Source: Trichormus_B sp936914905
Lineage (GTDB): Bacteria; Cyanobacteriota; Cyanobacteriia; Cyanobacteriales; Nostocaceae
Length of the DNA stretch: 64,000 nt
Reading direction: 5' to 3' (one strand)
Assembly: GCF_039871975.1 (NCBI RefSeq)
Contig: NZ_JBDPLL010000001.1
A program made the position numbers and the translations under genes. Shown piece after piece: positions 37,331 to 46,707 of this stretch. Numbering within the stretch: the first letter of the stretch is position 1; each line of letters opens with the position of its first letter. Under the pieces are notes generated by a model. That model did no database searches, was not told the DNA's origin, and worked only from the letters and a program-made list of their open reading frames with translations.

Positions 37331-38100
37331 TAATCGCTATCATGTTTTTCTACCTGTTCAAGGAGACTAGCAGGCAAAACATCTCATAATATCTCTAGCC
37401 AGTAATTAAATGTGTCCTTTACTTCCGTTTTGGAGATACCGAAATTCAAACCTAAAACCTCAAATGTTGGCATTTTCCTCAAAGAGAACAAGGATAGACA
37501 TACCTGTTATTCCTAGACCGAATTCTCCCTCATAACCGCAAGGACGTTCTGCCAAATAAGTCTTTCCTTCTAATGGTGAGTAGTATTTCTCTTTCCGGTA
37601 TAGTTAGCTTATCGGTTGCCAGGATCATGTCTTGGATAATTACTTCTTCATACCCTTTGAAATGCGCGTCTGCTGGCAGTAATTATTAGGGATATTCTAC
37701 TATTTCTTCTCTATCGATTTTAATCGAAGCATTCTTACTGCCTTTGTTGTCCTTTTTTGGCGTTTGTCGCTCTTTCTCCGATGAGTGATTGCTTGTGAAG
37801 CCTTGTTTATTCTTGGCTTTTATCTCTGGCTGACCCTTTTCTCCCCTCAATCCCTTGTTTTCATCTCTTACCCCTTGATTTTCTGCCCGTAATTCTTTGA
37901 CTTCTAATTGTCACTGCTCTATTATATTTAGTAATATCTCTACTTTCTGACCCATGGATTCTTCTGGAATTCCTTTTCGCTCAATGCTTTGCAGCAACTC
38001 TGTTTGTAATAAGTCTTTTGCTAAAATTATTTGCGTTATGTCTCATATTTTATAACGCCCTGTGTTCCACGCTCAACTTCTTCTTTTTTTCTCTTACCCC
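37331..38100 (-). mobile_element. Second transposase remnant fused to the IS5-type piece
   Basis: Minus-strand frames give GQPEIKAKNKQGFTSNHSSE, SIKIDREEIVEYP, PADAHFKGYEEVIIQD, EKYYSPLEGKTYLAERPCGY and EGEFGLGITGMSILVLF. The FKGY-x-VVVQD...KEKYYSP...PxGYSGEFGPGI pattern is known from a group of cyanobacterial DDE transposases (ISNCY-like or IS66-like; family not certain). Several stops and frame changes. The junction with the IS5-type part near 37330 makes this a composite of two dead elements. Confidence 0.5.
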
Positions 38101-38254
38101 TACTTATTAAGCTGATACATAAATTTTTCTGCCCACCTACTTACTACCCAAACCATTCGACTTGCAGCAGACAGCTTAACTAGCACAAACTAAAATTACT
38201 CTCTCCAGAAAAAGCAGAGATATACACAGAAAGAAATGATTAAATCGCTAGGCT

Positions 38255-38461
38255 GTAGAATTACTTCGTCGTGCAATTCAATTATCTGATGATAAAGTCA
38301 GAAATGCTTAGTGTTGGTTTGATCTTGCAAAAACATTGAATTGGTTACGAGCATCTGAAACCGAGATTCTTCAATCTTATAACAAAGCTATGGAACTATT
38401 GCCTGATAAACCTCGTCTTACAGAATCTTATAAAGCTTGGAGACGCAAAAAAGATGAATGA
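38255..38461 (+). pseudogene. TPR-like protein gene fragment
   Basis: 68 codons ending TGA at 38459. One in-frame TAG splits ELLRRAIQLSDDKVRNA from CWFDLAKTLNWLRASETEIL; then SYNKAMELLPDKPRLTESYK. The helix-pair pattern (LAKTLNWL...A-x2-Y-x-KA-x2-LLPD) is TPR-like. The upstream part is missing; a 3' relic of a longer gene. Confidence 0.55.
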
Positions 38462-38503
38462 TGCCTACTTGTTTCTTCCAGAAAGAACACTATTCTTAGA
38501 CGT

Positions 38504-38854
38504 TTAAAATCCAACAGCTTGATAAAACCGTAGACTTTCCAAACTGCGATCACCATAAACTGCTTCTATTTGCTGACTACAGCAGTCGATGGCAAAATCA
38601 TTTAGTTCCTCTGGTTCAATCCCATACATATCCTGAAAAATCTGTGCTTCCACCCGACAAAAACGCGGACGATTAGCGTAAATACTACATTCTTTCGTTT
38701 CCTGGTCAAAATTCACACACTATCCTCCTTCTCTTACCATACTCAGGTAAAGTCCGAGTTCCTCTGGTGAAAGATATTCTTCTAAATCTGGACGCTCATC
38801 AGGATCAAGATGACAGCAGGCTCCACATTGCTTTATACATTGTCAAGTAGCCAT
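38504..38854 (-). pseudogene. YkgJ-family cysteine-cluster protein, two Trp codons turned to stops
   Basis: 117 codons in one frame from ATG 38854. The four-Cys pattern of YkgJ proteins is kept: KQCGACC near the start, CSIY and FCRVE after. The frame reads MAT-stop-QC where homologues have MATWQC, and REGG-stop-CVNFD where they have GGWC, i.e. TGG to TGA and TGG to TAG, both G-to-A type changes. Apart from these the gene is intact, so loss is recent. YkgJ proteins are thought to bind iron-sulfur or zinc. Confidence 0.85.
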
Positions 38855-39062
38855 AATTTACCTCTAGGGATTGGGGACTGGGGACTGGTAAAAGGAGCAC
38901 ACCTCTTTCATAAGTGAACCCATTCTCAGCACATTTTACTCTTTTATGTATTTTCCTATAATTTTGTTAAGTAACTTAAAAATTGCTACCCCTATCCAGA
39001 TATCATATATTGCGGGCTTTGTGCTTGAGTTATTGAACTTTTTAAAACCGTTTGGAGGAAAA

Positions 39063-39182
39063 ATGGAAGCTTTAGCCAATATTAATTTGGAAGTTGTGTT
39101 TCAATTAGCCTGTATAGCATTGATTATAATTGCTGGTCCAGCAGTAATCTTTGTCCTCGCTTTTCGCAACGGTAACCTATAA
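39063..39182 (+). CDS. psb30: Photosystem II protein Psb30/Ycf12
   Basis: 39 residues from ATG 39063, which has GGAGG 5 nt upstream. The frame is open 39 codons further up, but that part has no ribosome site. The protein starts MEALANINLEVVFQLACIAL, one membrane helix, and ends VIFVLAFRNGNL, the conserved end of Psb30. It is a single-helix thylakoid subunit near the PSII reaction centre. Standing alone, with an AT-rich spacer upstream, it is probably monocistronic. One of the few intact genes in this decayed stretch, as expected for a photosynthesis gene. Confidence 0.88.
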   Translation: MEALANINLEVVFQLACIALIIIAGPAVIFVLAFRNGNL

Positions 39183-39357
39183 ATTAGGTAAGGGCTAAGG
39201 GGTAATAATTATTATTAATAATCTATCACCAATTACCCCTTTACTACATTGCATGAGGAATTGTGCGGTTTTTGTTAGATTTCATTGGATGTTAATATCC
39301 ACAATTACTGTTTCACGCGAGTCTTAAATAATCTGCGTGTCTTCAGACCCCAGAGTG

Positions 39358-39942
39358 TCAAAGTGATTGTGCTTTATTCTTGAGTTGATTCCAAGCTGAG
39401 ATAACTAGCTGCAATTTATTCGGTAAGCTATTTTGAGAAATATCATTCTACTGAACCGTACCTTGTTGACTAGTTAGGGTGTAGGTAATGTAGTCAGTAG
39501 CACCGCTCAGTGCGGGATAACTGAGATTATTGAATTTAGCAATGTTATTGTGATTCAACAGTTTTTTAAACTTTTTTACCTCTTGTCAAGAAACACGACG
39601 GAGGCTGCGTTCAGAGTCGTTTGCATCACCAATACGCACACGCATCAAAAGTCCATCATTAACTAAAACTGTTTTATATGTTGCTTCTGTAATTCCACCA
39701 TTGGAAATTTCTCGGAATACCATACCTCTATCTAAAGATGGTGGTAACTAGTTTTCAGGAATTGGTATAGCTTGGATTTTATTATTGTTTATATTTCTCT
39801 GCTGAACATTGATAGGATTTGCAGAACCAGGATGATTATTGATGATAGTTAAGCTGCCAATTGTAGATAAAATGGCAGTTAACATCAAGGAATATGTCAT
39901 TTTTCTGTGAGTGATATTGGCTTTTAGGATAGAGAAGTTTTT
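39358..39942 (-). pseudogene. Broken gene for an exported hypothetical protein
   Basis: 195 codons in one frame. It starts MKNFSILKANITHRKMTYSL with a signal-peptide-like hydrophobic core (LMLTAILSTIGSLTI), then NNHPGSANPINVQQR. Stops interrupt at three points: PEN-stop-LPPSLDRG, RVS-stop-QEVKKFKK and TVQ-stop-NDISQNS. Between them the frame stays coherent to a TGA at 39358. Recent inactivation by point mutations. Function unknown. Confidence 0.8.
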
Positions 39943-40170
39943 CATATTTACCAAATCAGAAATATTTAAGTCTCTTTAAAGAAGACGCTTAAGTTTTTGA
40001 GACTGTTGCCGATTTAGTAAAATTTTTCAGACTACTCGTCATCAAACATTAACCTAATTTCTGAAGTTGAGTTTTTATTAGCTTCTGCACACTTACTAAA
40101 GCTCGATTTAATTAATAATTTCAGATTTCTAGCTTCTGCAAATAAGCTTGCTGTTATTCTTCAATTATTT

Positions 40171-41007
40171 TTACATCTTGTACCACCAAACCGTAAAGTA
40201 ATTTTTGGGCTGCACCAAATAAGCTATTTTGATACATATCCGAAACCATACAGGTAGTTTGTGCTGTCTCCAAAATGTATTGAGTGAGGTAAAATGAATT
40301 AAATAGGCGTTGGTTTGTGTCTCATTTACAGGACACAACAAACAGTAAATTTTAAAATGATTACCCAAGCTATATACCCAATGCGAATAAACGTAACTGA
40401 CATCTAATGGTTCAGGATGGAAGGGACGCAAAGCTGGGAGAAATAATTGTGATATTGACCAAATTTTATCTATTTTAAAATAACTTCGGGCTCTACAATG
40501 AGCATTGACACAATTTTTATCTTCGTCAATAATATTTTGCAGTGATGCATCTGCCCAAGCTTGCAAATCTTGATGTAAATGTCCGTGATACATATGCATC
40601 AAGTTTTCAATTAAATAAGAATCATGAGCTTGAGTATTAATGACGAACACTGTGCCAATATAATTTAAATGTTACCATTCTGGTAAACTCAATGGTCCTA
40701 CAGATAGTTCTATATCTGAGGGAAATAACCAGATAAAACCGTCTTGTTCTTTGACTGGATAATGGCGAATTTTGGAATTTGGTAATTTTTGATTGGCTGC
40801 TAAATAGGGAACTGCTGTACATTCAGCTTCACTATTGAAACTCCAACCGTGATAAGCAGATTCTAATTGATTGTTGACAACTTGCCTATGACTGAGTTTA
40901 ACTTGAGGATGGGAACAGCAGTCTTCTAGGGCGTAAACTTTTAGGCTATTATCTCTATAAAGTGCAATCACTCGTGTCCAAATAGTTATACTAATTGGTA
41001 TATTCTT
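40171..41007 (-). pseudogene. Broken Rieske-type ring-hydroxylating oxygenase gene
   Basis: N-terminal piece (40672-41007): Rieske motif region CCSHPQVKLSH...ESAYHGWSF, where the second CxxH should read C-x-x-H but the Cys is Ser, so a 2Fe-2S ligand is lost. C-terminal piece (40171-40650): iron site region SYLIENLMHMYHGHLHQDLQ, in another frame. A frame break near 40655-40670 separates them, and a start codon is missing. Family: aromatic-ring or pheophorbide-type oxygenases found in cyanobacteria. Non-functional. Confidence 0.85.
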
Positions 41008-41307
41008 ACTTTTTTAGTAAGTGCTAATACATACTATTTATTTGGATTAATTCCCAATTAACAGACACTTATTTGTAACACTGGAACAATAGAGGTAGTG
41101 GACTTAGGTATTATTTACTGCATAATATGTTAAGGATTAAGTATAGTCGACGTCATAGTATAAAAATCATATTTGATTTTTGCGAAGCTAGGTAAACCTT
41201 TATTTCCTGTTCCCTGTTCCCTGAACTTCTGACTCAAACCAATTTGACCTACAAGCGATAAAGTAGTTGTAGAGAAAAGCAGTAACTATATTCAGGAACA
41301 AATCTGT

Positions 41308-41787
41308 ATGACAAGCTACCAGGAAACTCTCACTCCCGATGAATTGATTGATGAAATTATTGCTGAAACATCAAGTTATAACCATATACAAGTCATTGAA
41401 AACGTTATTACTACGCTAGAACAAAATAACAGCGCAATGTTTAACCACACACCAGAAGGTACTTATCTATGGAAGTTTAACTATGGTAGTGTGGAAGTAT
41501 TTGTACAACTCACTGGTTCTACTGATGAAGATACTATCACTGTTTGGTCAGCGGTGCTAAAGTTACCTGCTAAAGATGAACCCAAATTGATGCGTTATTT
41601 GTTAGAGTTGAATTGTACTAGTACATTTGAAGCCCGTTTTGGCATGATTGAAAATCACGTTGTCGTCATTTCCTCTCGGACTTTAGCAGAGTTGTCACCA
41701 GGGGAAACTTCTCGCCTCATTACCATTGTCGCCACTATCGCTGATGATAATGATGAAGCTTTGGTGGATGAGTTTGGTGGAGCATAG
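41308..41787 (+). CDS. YbjN domain-containing protein
   Basis: 159 residues. The YbjN fold is visible from about 45 to 150: LWKFNYGSVEVFVQLTG, VWSAVLKLPAKDEPKLMRYL, LELNCTSTFEARFGMIENHV. In cyanobacteria these proteins resemble type III secretion chaperones in fold and have roles in stress or are uncharacterised. Cytosolic. Its stop is 6 bp before the lipoate-ligase-like frame, so the two genes probably form an operon. Confidence 0.82.
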   Translation: MTSYQETLTPDELIDEIIAETSSYNHIQVIENVITTLEQNNSAMFNHTPEGTYLWKFNYGSVEVFVQLTGSTDEDTITVWSAVLKLPAKDEPKLMRYLLELNCTSTFEARFGMIENHVVVISSRTLAELSPGETSRLITIVATIADDNDEALVDEFGGA

Positions 41788-41793
41788 GCTATT

Positions 41794-42540
41794 TTGGATG
41801 TTGAATTGGTAAAACAGGTTTGGCGACTAATTCCTTGTTTAGCAGCTGCTGGTAATGTACAAATGGCAGTTGACAGATGGTTGCTTGAACAACACGAATC
41901 GGGAAAGCAACCTCCCACTTTGCGGTTTTATACTTGGTCGCCACCCGCTATTTCTCTGGGTTATCATCAAAAACAATACCTGGAATTTCAGCAAAATTTA
42001 AGGACAAATTTCACTGGGCAAGGTCATAAACTTGATTTAGTGCGTCGTCCTAGCGGTGGGAGGGCTGTTTTACACCAAGGTGATTTAACTTATGCTGTTG
42101 TTACTTCTGGACTTGAGGGAAGTCGTCTCCAGGTTTATGCAAAGATTTGTGAGTTTTTGATTCAAGGATGGCGATCGCTTGGTGTAGAGTTAAACTACGG
42201 TCAAGCTGGACGCGGTTATATTCACAAACCTAACTGTTTTGGAATTGCGACGGGTGCAGATTTAATTTTAGCCGATGGTAGTAAATTAATTGGTAGCGCC
42301 CAACTCCGAAAAGGTGAAGCAATCTTACAACATGGTTCTATTTTACTAAACCCAGATGCAGATTTATTTCAGGAAGTATTTGGAAAAGATGCTTTTACTC
42401 CAGTTCAACTTCCGCAGAACTTCCATCGAGAAACCGTAATAGAAGCTTTAATTATTGCGGCTTGTGATTGTTTTAATATGGAAACAGAATTAAAACCGCT
42501 TTCTGAAGTTGAGTGGGAAGAGATTCTCAACCAGTGCTAA
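41794..42540 (+). CDS. Lipoate--protein ligase / BPL-LPL family protein
   Basis: 248 residues from TTG 41794 (no ATG in a fitting place; 6 bp after the YbjN stop). The catalytic-domain signature RRPSGGRAVLHQGDLTYAVV (about 86-105) and GSAQLRKGEAILQHGSILL fit the BPL/LplA family, including the lysine-containing GSAQ-x-R-x2 strand. No C-terminal LplA accessory domain is obvious. It would attach lipoate or octanoate to protein E2/H subunits. Gene order YbjN then lplA-like is seen in other cyanobacteria (from memory). Intact. Confidence 0.82.
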   Translation: MDVELVKQVWRLIPCLAAAGNVQMAVDRWLLEQHESGKQPPTLRFYTWSPPAISLGYHQKQYLEFQQNLRTNFTGQGHKLDLVRRPSGGRAVLHQGDLTYAVVTSGLEGSRLQVYAKICEFLIQGWRSLGVELNYGQAGRGYIHKPNCFGIATGADLILADGSKLIGSAQLRKGEAILQHGSILLNPDADLFQEVFGKDAFTPVQLPQNFHRETVIEALIIAACDCFNMETELKPLSEVEWEEILNQC

Positions 42541-42571
42541 TTAACCATAGTATAAAATCATTTATCAAATC

Positions 42572-42650
42572 AAAAAGCGTCTCGGAGTGTTGCCGTGTTT
42601 CCACCCCAGACGCTTTTTTCAACTTTGCTTATCACAAAAAAATATAATAT
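42572..42650 (-). ncRNA. Yfr2-like small RNA, copy 1
   Basis: Hairpin on the minus strand (42572-42619): 11-bp stem AAAAAGCGTCT / AGACGCTTTTT around a loop holding GGTGGAAACACGGCAAC, with a T-run after the stem. The GGAAACA core in a terminator-like stem is the hallmark of cyanobacterial Yfr2-type RNAs. A TATATT box sits upstream near 42655, so the 5' end is only approximate. The 5' leader (GTGATAAGCAAAGTTG) lacks the GAGGAG block of copies 2 and 3. Confidence 0.6.
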
Positions 42651-42736
42651 AACACTATAGAATATAACACTGGTTTAACTTAATAGCAAGTCTTTTTTAA
42701 GATTAGTAATTCAAATATGCCGTTGACAGGGAAAAT

Positions 42737-42807
42737 AAAAACGCCTGGGAGTATTGCCGTGTTTCCACCCCAGGCATTTTTTAGTTTTAACTGACTCCTC
42801 ACACACA
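42737..42807 (-). ncRNA. Yfr2-like small RNA, copy 2
   Basis: Minus-strand transcript predicted as GTGTGTGAGGAGTCAG leader, then stem AATGCCTGGGG / CCCAGGCGTTTTT with loop GTGGAAACACGGCAATA and a terminal T-run. An extended -10 element (TGATACAAT) is at 42814-42822, 7 nt before the leader. The GTGTGAGGA leader is complementary to the conserved UCCUCACAC of the RNA Yfr1. Confidence 0.65.
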
Positions 42808-42897
42808 AGAAGAATTGTATCAGTGCTAACTGAAAAACAAGTATTATGAGTACCATTTTGATAAATGTACCAGGAGTTGATTTCCTACACACAAAAT

Positions 42898-42972
42898 AAA
42901 AAGAGTCTGGGAGTGTTACCGTGTTTCCACCCCAAACGCTTTTTATATTTAACTTTGCTCCTCACACAAAAC
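42898..42972 (-). ncRNA. Yfr2-like small RNA, copy 3
   Basis: Leader TTTTGTGTGAGGAGCAAAG, then stem AAAGCGTTTGGGG / CTCCCAGACTCTTTTT (mismatched low in the stem), loop GGTGGAAACACGGTAAC and a T-run. A TGATATGGT element lies about 7 nt before the leader, aligned with the -10 of copy 2. It is the nearest copy to purH, which starts on the same strand further upstream. Confidence 0.65.
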
Positions 42973-43083
42973 AACCATATCACTCAACTCAGAAAATGGC
43001 AAGTATATTGCATTGATAATTTGAGAATTAAGTTGTAGCAGTGGCTTAGATTCCCGACTTCTCTAAAAAGCAGGGTATTTTGT

Positions 43084-44619
43084 TTAGTGTAAGAAGTGGC
43101 GAACACCAGTGACAAGCATCAATAAACCCAGTTCATTAGCGGCTTTGATAGAATCTTTATCCCGCAGACTTCCCCCTGGTTGAACAATGGCTGTAATTCC
43201 CGTTGCGGCTGCGGTTCTGACGGTATCATCAAAGGGGAAGAAGCCATCACTAGCCAAAACTGCGCCTTTCGCTTTTTCTCCAGCTTGTTCTACAGCTATT
43301 TTTGTGGAACCGACGCGGTTCATTTGTCCAGCACCTACGCCTAAAGTTGTCCTGTCTCTGCTGATAACGATAGCATTGGATTTAACGTGCTTACAAACTT
43401 TCCAAGCAAACAGCAACTCAGCTAACTCAGCAGGAGTGGGTTGACGTTCAGTAACAACTTGCCATTGACTGGTGTCAGCAATTATATCATCAGCAGTTTG
43501 AACTAAGAAACCACCTGCGATCGCTCTCACCGTTTCTTTCGATCCAGTGAGGAAATCTGGTAAAATCAGAACTCTGACATTACCTTTCTTGGTAAGAACT
43601 TCCTGGGCTTCTTCATCACAACCAGGTGCAACCACGCATTCTAAAAAGGTCTTAGTTAATTCAGAGGCTGTGAGAGCATTAATGGCACGGTTTAAAGCCA
43701 CAATTCCGCCAAAAGCCGAGGTAGAGTCAGCATTAAAAGCTTTCTGATAAGCATCAAAAATACTGTCAGCCTCAGCAGTTCCACAGGGATTATTATGCTT
43801 AATAATTGTCGCTGCGGGAGTTTCGGTAAATTCAGCAATAATGCGGCGTGCAGCTTCCAAATCTACTAAATTATTATAGCTGAGTTCCTTACCTTGCAGT
43901 TTCGTTGCCGCTGCCCAACCTGTAGGTTTAGTTCCCGTTTGATACCAAGCAGCAGCTTGATGAGGGTTTTCACCATAACGCAGAGATTGAATTTGTGTAC
44001 CGGAAACAGTGTATGTTTCTGGTACACCTTCAGTTTCTACACCAGCCAAATAAGCAGCAATGGCGTTATCATAACTTGCCGTGTGCAGAAATCCCTTCAA
44101 GGCGCATTTTTGCCGAAATTCTAAAGAAGCCGACCCATTGTTGCGTAGTTCTTGCAAATACTCATCATATTGATCAGGATTACATAATACAGTCAGATGC
44201 GCAAAGTTTTTGGATGAAGCCCGTAACATTGCAGGCCCACCAATATCAATTTGTTCCACAGCTTCTGCTAAAGTGACACCAGGTTTAGCAATAGTTTCCT
44301 CAAAAAGATAAAGATTCACCACCACCAAATCAATAGGACGAATTTGGTTATTTTCCAAATCCTTGATATCTTGCTCTATATCCCGCCGTGCTAAAATACC
44401 ACCATGAATGCGGGGATGGAGAGTTTTCACCCGACCACCCAAAATTTCTGGTGAATCCGTATAAGTTGAGACTTTTGTAACTGGGATTCCTGCATCCTTG
44501 AGGGTTTTAGCCGTTCCCCCGCTGCTGACAATATCAAAGCCAAATTCTTCAACTAAGCTGCGGGCTAGATCAATTATACCAGTTTTGTTAGATACACTCA
44601 GCAGGGCTAGACGCGCCAT
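43084..44619 (-). CDS. purH: Bifunctional AICAR transformylase / IMP cyclohydrolase
   Basis: 511 residues, the normal size. N-terminal cyclohydrolase part: LLSVSNKTGIIDLARSLVE, SSGGTAKTLKDAGI, GGRVKTLHPRIHGGIL, IDIGGPAMLRASSKNF. C-terminal transformylase: LRYGENPHQAA, catalytic-type KHNNPCGTA, and VKSNAIV near 420, GQMNRVGSTKIA. It does the last two steps of IMP synthesis. The downstream 3' flank holds the Yfr2-like RNAs on the same strand; they start independently as far as can be seen. Fully intact. Confidence 0.97.
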   Translation of the reverse strand: MARLALLSVSNKTGIIDLARSLVEEFGFDIVSSGGTAKTLKDAGIPVTKVSTYTDSPEILGGRVKTLHPRIHGGILARRDIEQDIKDLENNQIRPIDLVVVNLYLFEETIAKPGVTLAEAVEQIDIGGPAMLRASSKNFAHLTVLCNPDQYDEYLQELRNNGSASLEFRQKCALKGFLHTASYDNAIAAYLAGVETEGVPETYTVSGTQIQSLRYGENPHQAAAWYQTGTKPTGWAAATKLQGKELSYNNLVDLEAARRIIAEFTETPAATIIKHNNPCGTAEADSIFDAYQKAFNADSTSAFGGIVALNRAINALTASELTKTFLECVVAPGCDEEAQEVLTKKGNVRVLILPDFLTGSKETVRAIAGGFLVQTADDIIADTSQWQVVTERQPTPAELAELLFAWKVCKHVKSNAIVISRDRTTLGVGAGQMNRVGSTKIAVEQAGEKAKGAVLASDGFFPFDDTVRTAAATGITAIVQPGGSLRDKDSIKAANELGLLMLVTGVRHFLH

Positions 44620-44931
44620 AATTTCCCAGCTTCCTTTGACTACAAAATTGCAAATAGATGATTATTCTACCTAATGGTTGGCAGGATTGAAAAAGATGAA
44701 AAAGAAGGGTATGGGGAAAGAAAAGGATTAGTAATGGAAAAACAAACCAAGTATCCCTACAGGAAGCTTCGCTAACGCGTAGCGTCCTGTAGGGATAGGG
44801 ACGAAGGACAGGAAGGAAAGAGAATTTTAGAGATTTCTTGCGTAAGTCTTGGTAGGAGCATCCACTATTGGAAGATAGACAAGTTTTAGGAGAAGATGAA
44901 GATAAGGATAAACAAGTGTAGATTAGCAACC
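44620..44931. other. Upstream region of purH, with a palindromic repeat
   Basis: 312 bp; promoter region for purH and, on the other side, the 5' flank of an ISKra4 remnant. A repeat hairpin is at 44754-44795. No gene supported. Confidence 0.55.
44754..44795. repeat. Palindromic intergenic repeat (CTTCGCTAACGCG type)
   Basis: Outer stem TCCCTACAGGA / TCCTGTAGGGA and inner stem CGCTA / TAGCG around ACGCG. The inner part GCTTCGCTAACGCG is also found inside the surE pseudogene (near 52269). Confidence 0.75.
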
Positions 44932-45775
44932 ATGAACGAGGATAAAAAAGAACGGCTCAAAGCCTGCTTAGAAGAATTGGCAAGATTGTGAGACAAAAGT
45001 TAGATAAGAGACCTGGAAGGCATAGAAAAAACAGTAAGGAGTCAAATATTAGAACTGGTAAGTCCAGAAATAGCCCTTTTTTATGGAACAAACAACCGGA
45101 AGGAAAGTAGGTCAAACCAGGAAAATCAAAACCTTGGTAGGAGAACTAAGACTAAAAGCTAAACAGTTGCAAAGACTGGGTTTGAAGCCAAGAAGTCGAT
45201 TAAGTCCATTACTTCAAAAGTGCTGCTTGAGGCTATCAGCTAAGGAATCATATCAAAAAGCAGAAGTTGAAATTGAGGCATTAACAGGAGTAAAAGTTGG
45301 TCATAGGAGGCAACAAAAACTAGTTGTCGAACAAGATTGGGAGCTACCACAATCTGTGAAGTGAGGGTGGATGGTGGAAAACGGGGCAAACCACAAGGAG
45401 GCTGCTACTGACGAGACTATAAAACCGTTCGTCTACAAGGAATTGATTATGGGGCATTTTTGATGATAACCAATCATTAGTTGATTATGTTAATAGCCAG
45501 TCTTTGGTTGACCCCCTTGTTTGTTTGGGGGATGGTCATGATGGAGTTGGGAATTTAGTTAAAGAGTCTGGAACTGAAAAATTCAAACCTTTGGAAATTT
45601 TGGATTGGTATCACCTCAAAGAGAATCTTTATAAGATTGGTGGTTCTTTAAAGGGTCTCCAAGCTGTTGAGAGTTTATTATGGCAAGGTCAGATAGAGCC
45701 AATTCAAGCTTTATTTAATAATTTTCGAGGCAAACAAGTTAAGAACTTTTTCGAGATAAGCGAAAAACATCGGAT
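44932..45775 (+). mobile_element. ISKra4-family transposase remnant
   Basis: Starts MNEDKKERLKACLEELARL at 44932, then a stop. Continues GRKVGQTRKIKTLVGELRLK, RLSPLLQKCCLRLSAKESYQ, EVEIEALTGVKVGHRRQQKL, and further DGGKRGKPQ, SLVDPLVCLGDGHDGVGNLV, LEILDWYHLKENLYKIGGSL, EPIQALFNNFRGKQVKNF. The DGHDG and DWYHLKENL stretch is the DDE region of ISKra4 transposases. The 3' end is cut near 45775, where IS66 sequence begins. Stops and frame changes show it is dead. Confidence 0.8.
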
Positions 45776-46457
45776 TCTAATTCGGCAGGAGAACGAGTAT
45801 CAGGGCCATGAAATCAATTGATCCATCGCAAAAAAGCTTGTAGTCTGATTCCTATATCTTGTCCCGGTACTATCTCTGGTGACCAGTCTGCCCTTTGTGT
45901 TTCCCCACATACACTGCAAATGTACCTATATCTTTAGATATTCTACTATTTCGATTGGCATGTCCACCAACTTCCCTACTTGTTGTGTTTCCATTTTTAT
46001 TAGTTCGCTAAACAATTCCCCCTGACCACACCATCCACACACTTGTGGTCCCAGGATCTCAAATCTATCTACTCCACCAAACTCCTTTCTCGTTTTTCCC
46101 CTATGGCCTGCTTGTCCTCCTGGTTTCCGTTTTGGTGTCTGGTTCTCTTGTTGTTTCTCTTGTTGTTTGTTCTCGCTTTTTTTGAGGATGTCTCCCGACG
46201 GTGCTTTCCATAATCTGATGCTGTCTAAATCTCTACTGACTTTGAGTTTCTCTATTTCTTTTTCCAGTTCTACTACTCTGTTTGTTAGCTTCTCTATACT
46301 TTTCCCCTCCTCAATAATCATTTCTACCACTTGCTCTGTTGCCTACTGCTTCAGTATATCTCTCTCTAGTTTTCGTGGCAGGTTCTTTTCCATAACTGCT
46401 TGCTATATTTTGCCTCACCTATCACACTTGTCAATACCCGACCACCCGAATCCTTAC
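45776..46457 (-). mobile_element. IS66-family remnant, copy 3 (5' half, internal deletion)
   Basis: Right end reads CGAATCCTTAC, the IS66 inverted repeat. Minus-strand pieces: EMIIEEGKSIEKLTNRVVEL, RDLDSIRLWKAPSGD, GGQAGHRGKTRKEFGG, CGWCGQG and EIVEYLKI, then the same frame break as copies 1 and 2 (45930-45948). About 400 bp between the DIGIRLQAF region and the FxGPDTRS region are deleted (junction near 45816). The left side is cut at about 45775 against ISKra4 sequence. Confidence 0.85.
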
Positions 46458-46594
46458 TAATGAACAAATAAGACTATTAGTTGCTTACCATCCTGAGCTA
46501 GATAAATTCGATATCCTGGACTCCAATCAATCTTATATTCACCGATGCTATCAAACCATTTAACATTTGATGTATTACCTAACTCCAAAGGAGA

Positions 46595-46652
46595 CTTACC
46601 AACAATGGTTTGATAGCTTGGATTTCCAAGCTATCAAACCATTGTTGGTAAG
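46595..46652. repeat. Perfect hairpin, 28-bp stem with 2-nt loop
   Basis: CTTACCAACAATGGTTTGAT plus AGCTTGGA, loop TT, then the exact reverse complement, 58 bp without mismatch. The left arm is part of the coding-like relic (ETYQQWFDSL), so the right arm appears to be an inverted copy of it. Confidence 0.9.
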
Positions 46653-46707
46653 AACTTCAACCATCTTATTTAAGATATTCCTGAAGTTTGATAATAGACA
46701 TAATAAA

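Noticed and set aside
42572..42945. CRISPR array
   Set aside because: The three repeats are about 48 bp with 115-bp spacing that is itself partly conserved, have promoter-like elements and T-runs; they are RNA genes or terminators, not spacers.
44588..44929. 113-codon minus-strand frame overlapping the purH start
   Set aside because: Serine-rich, without family, overlaps purH and the palindromic repeat; likely spurious.
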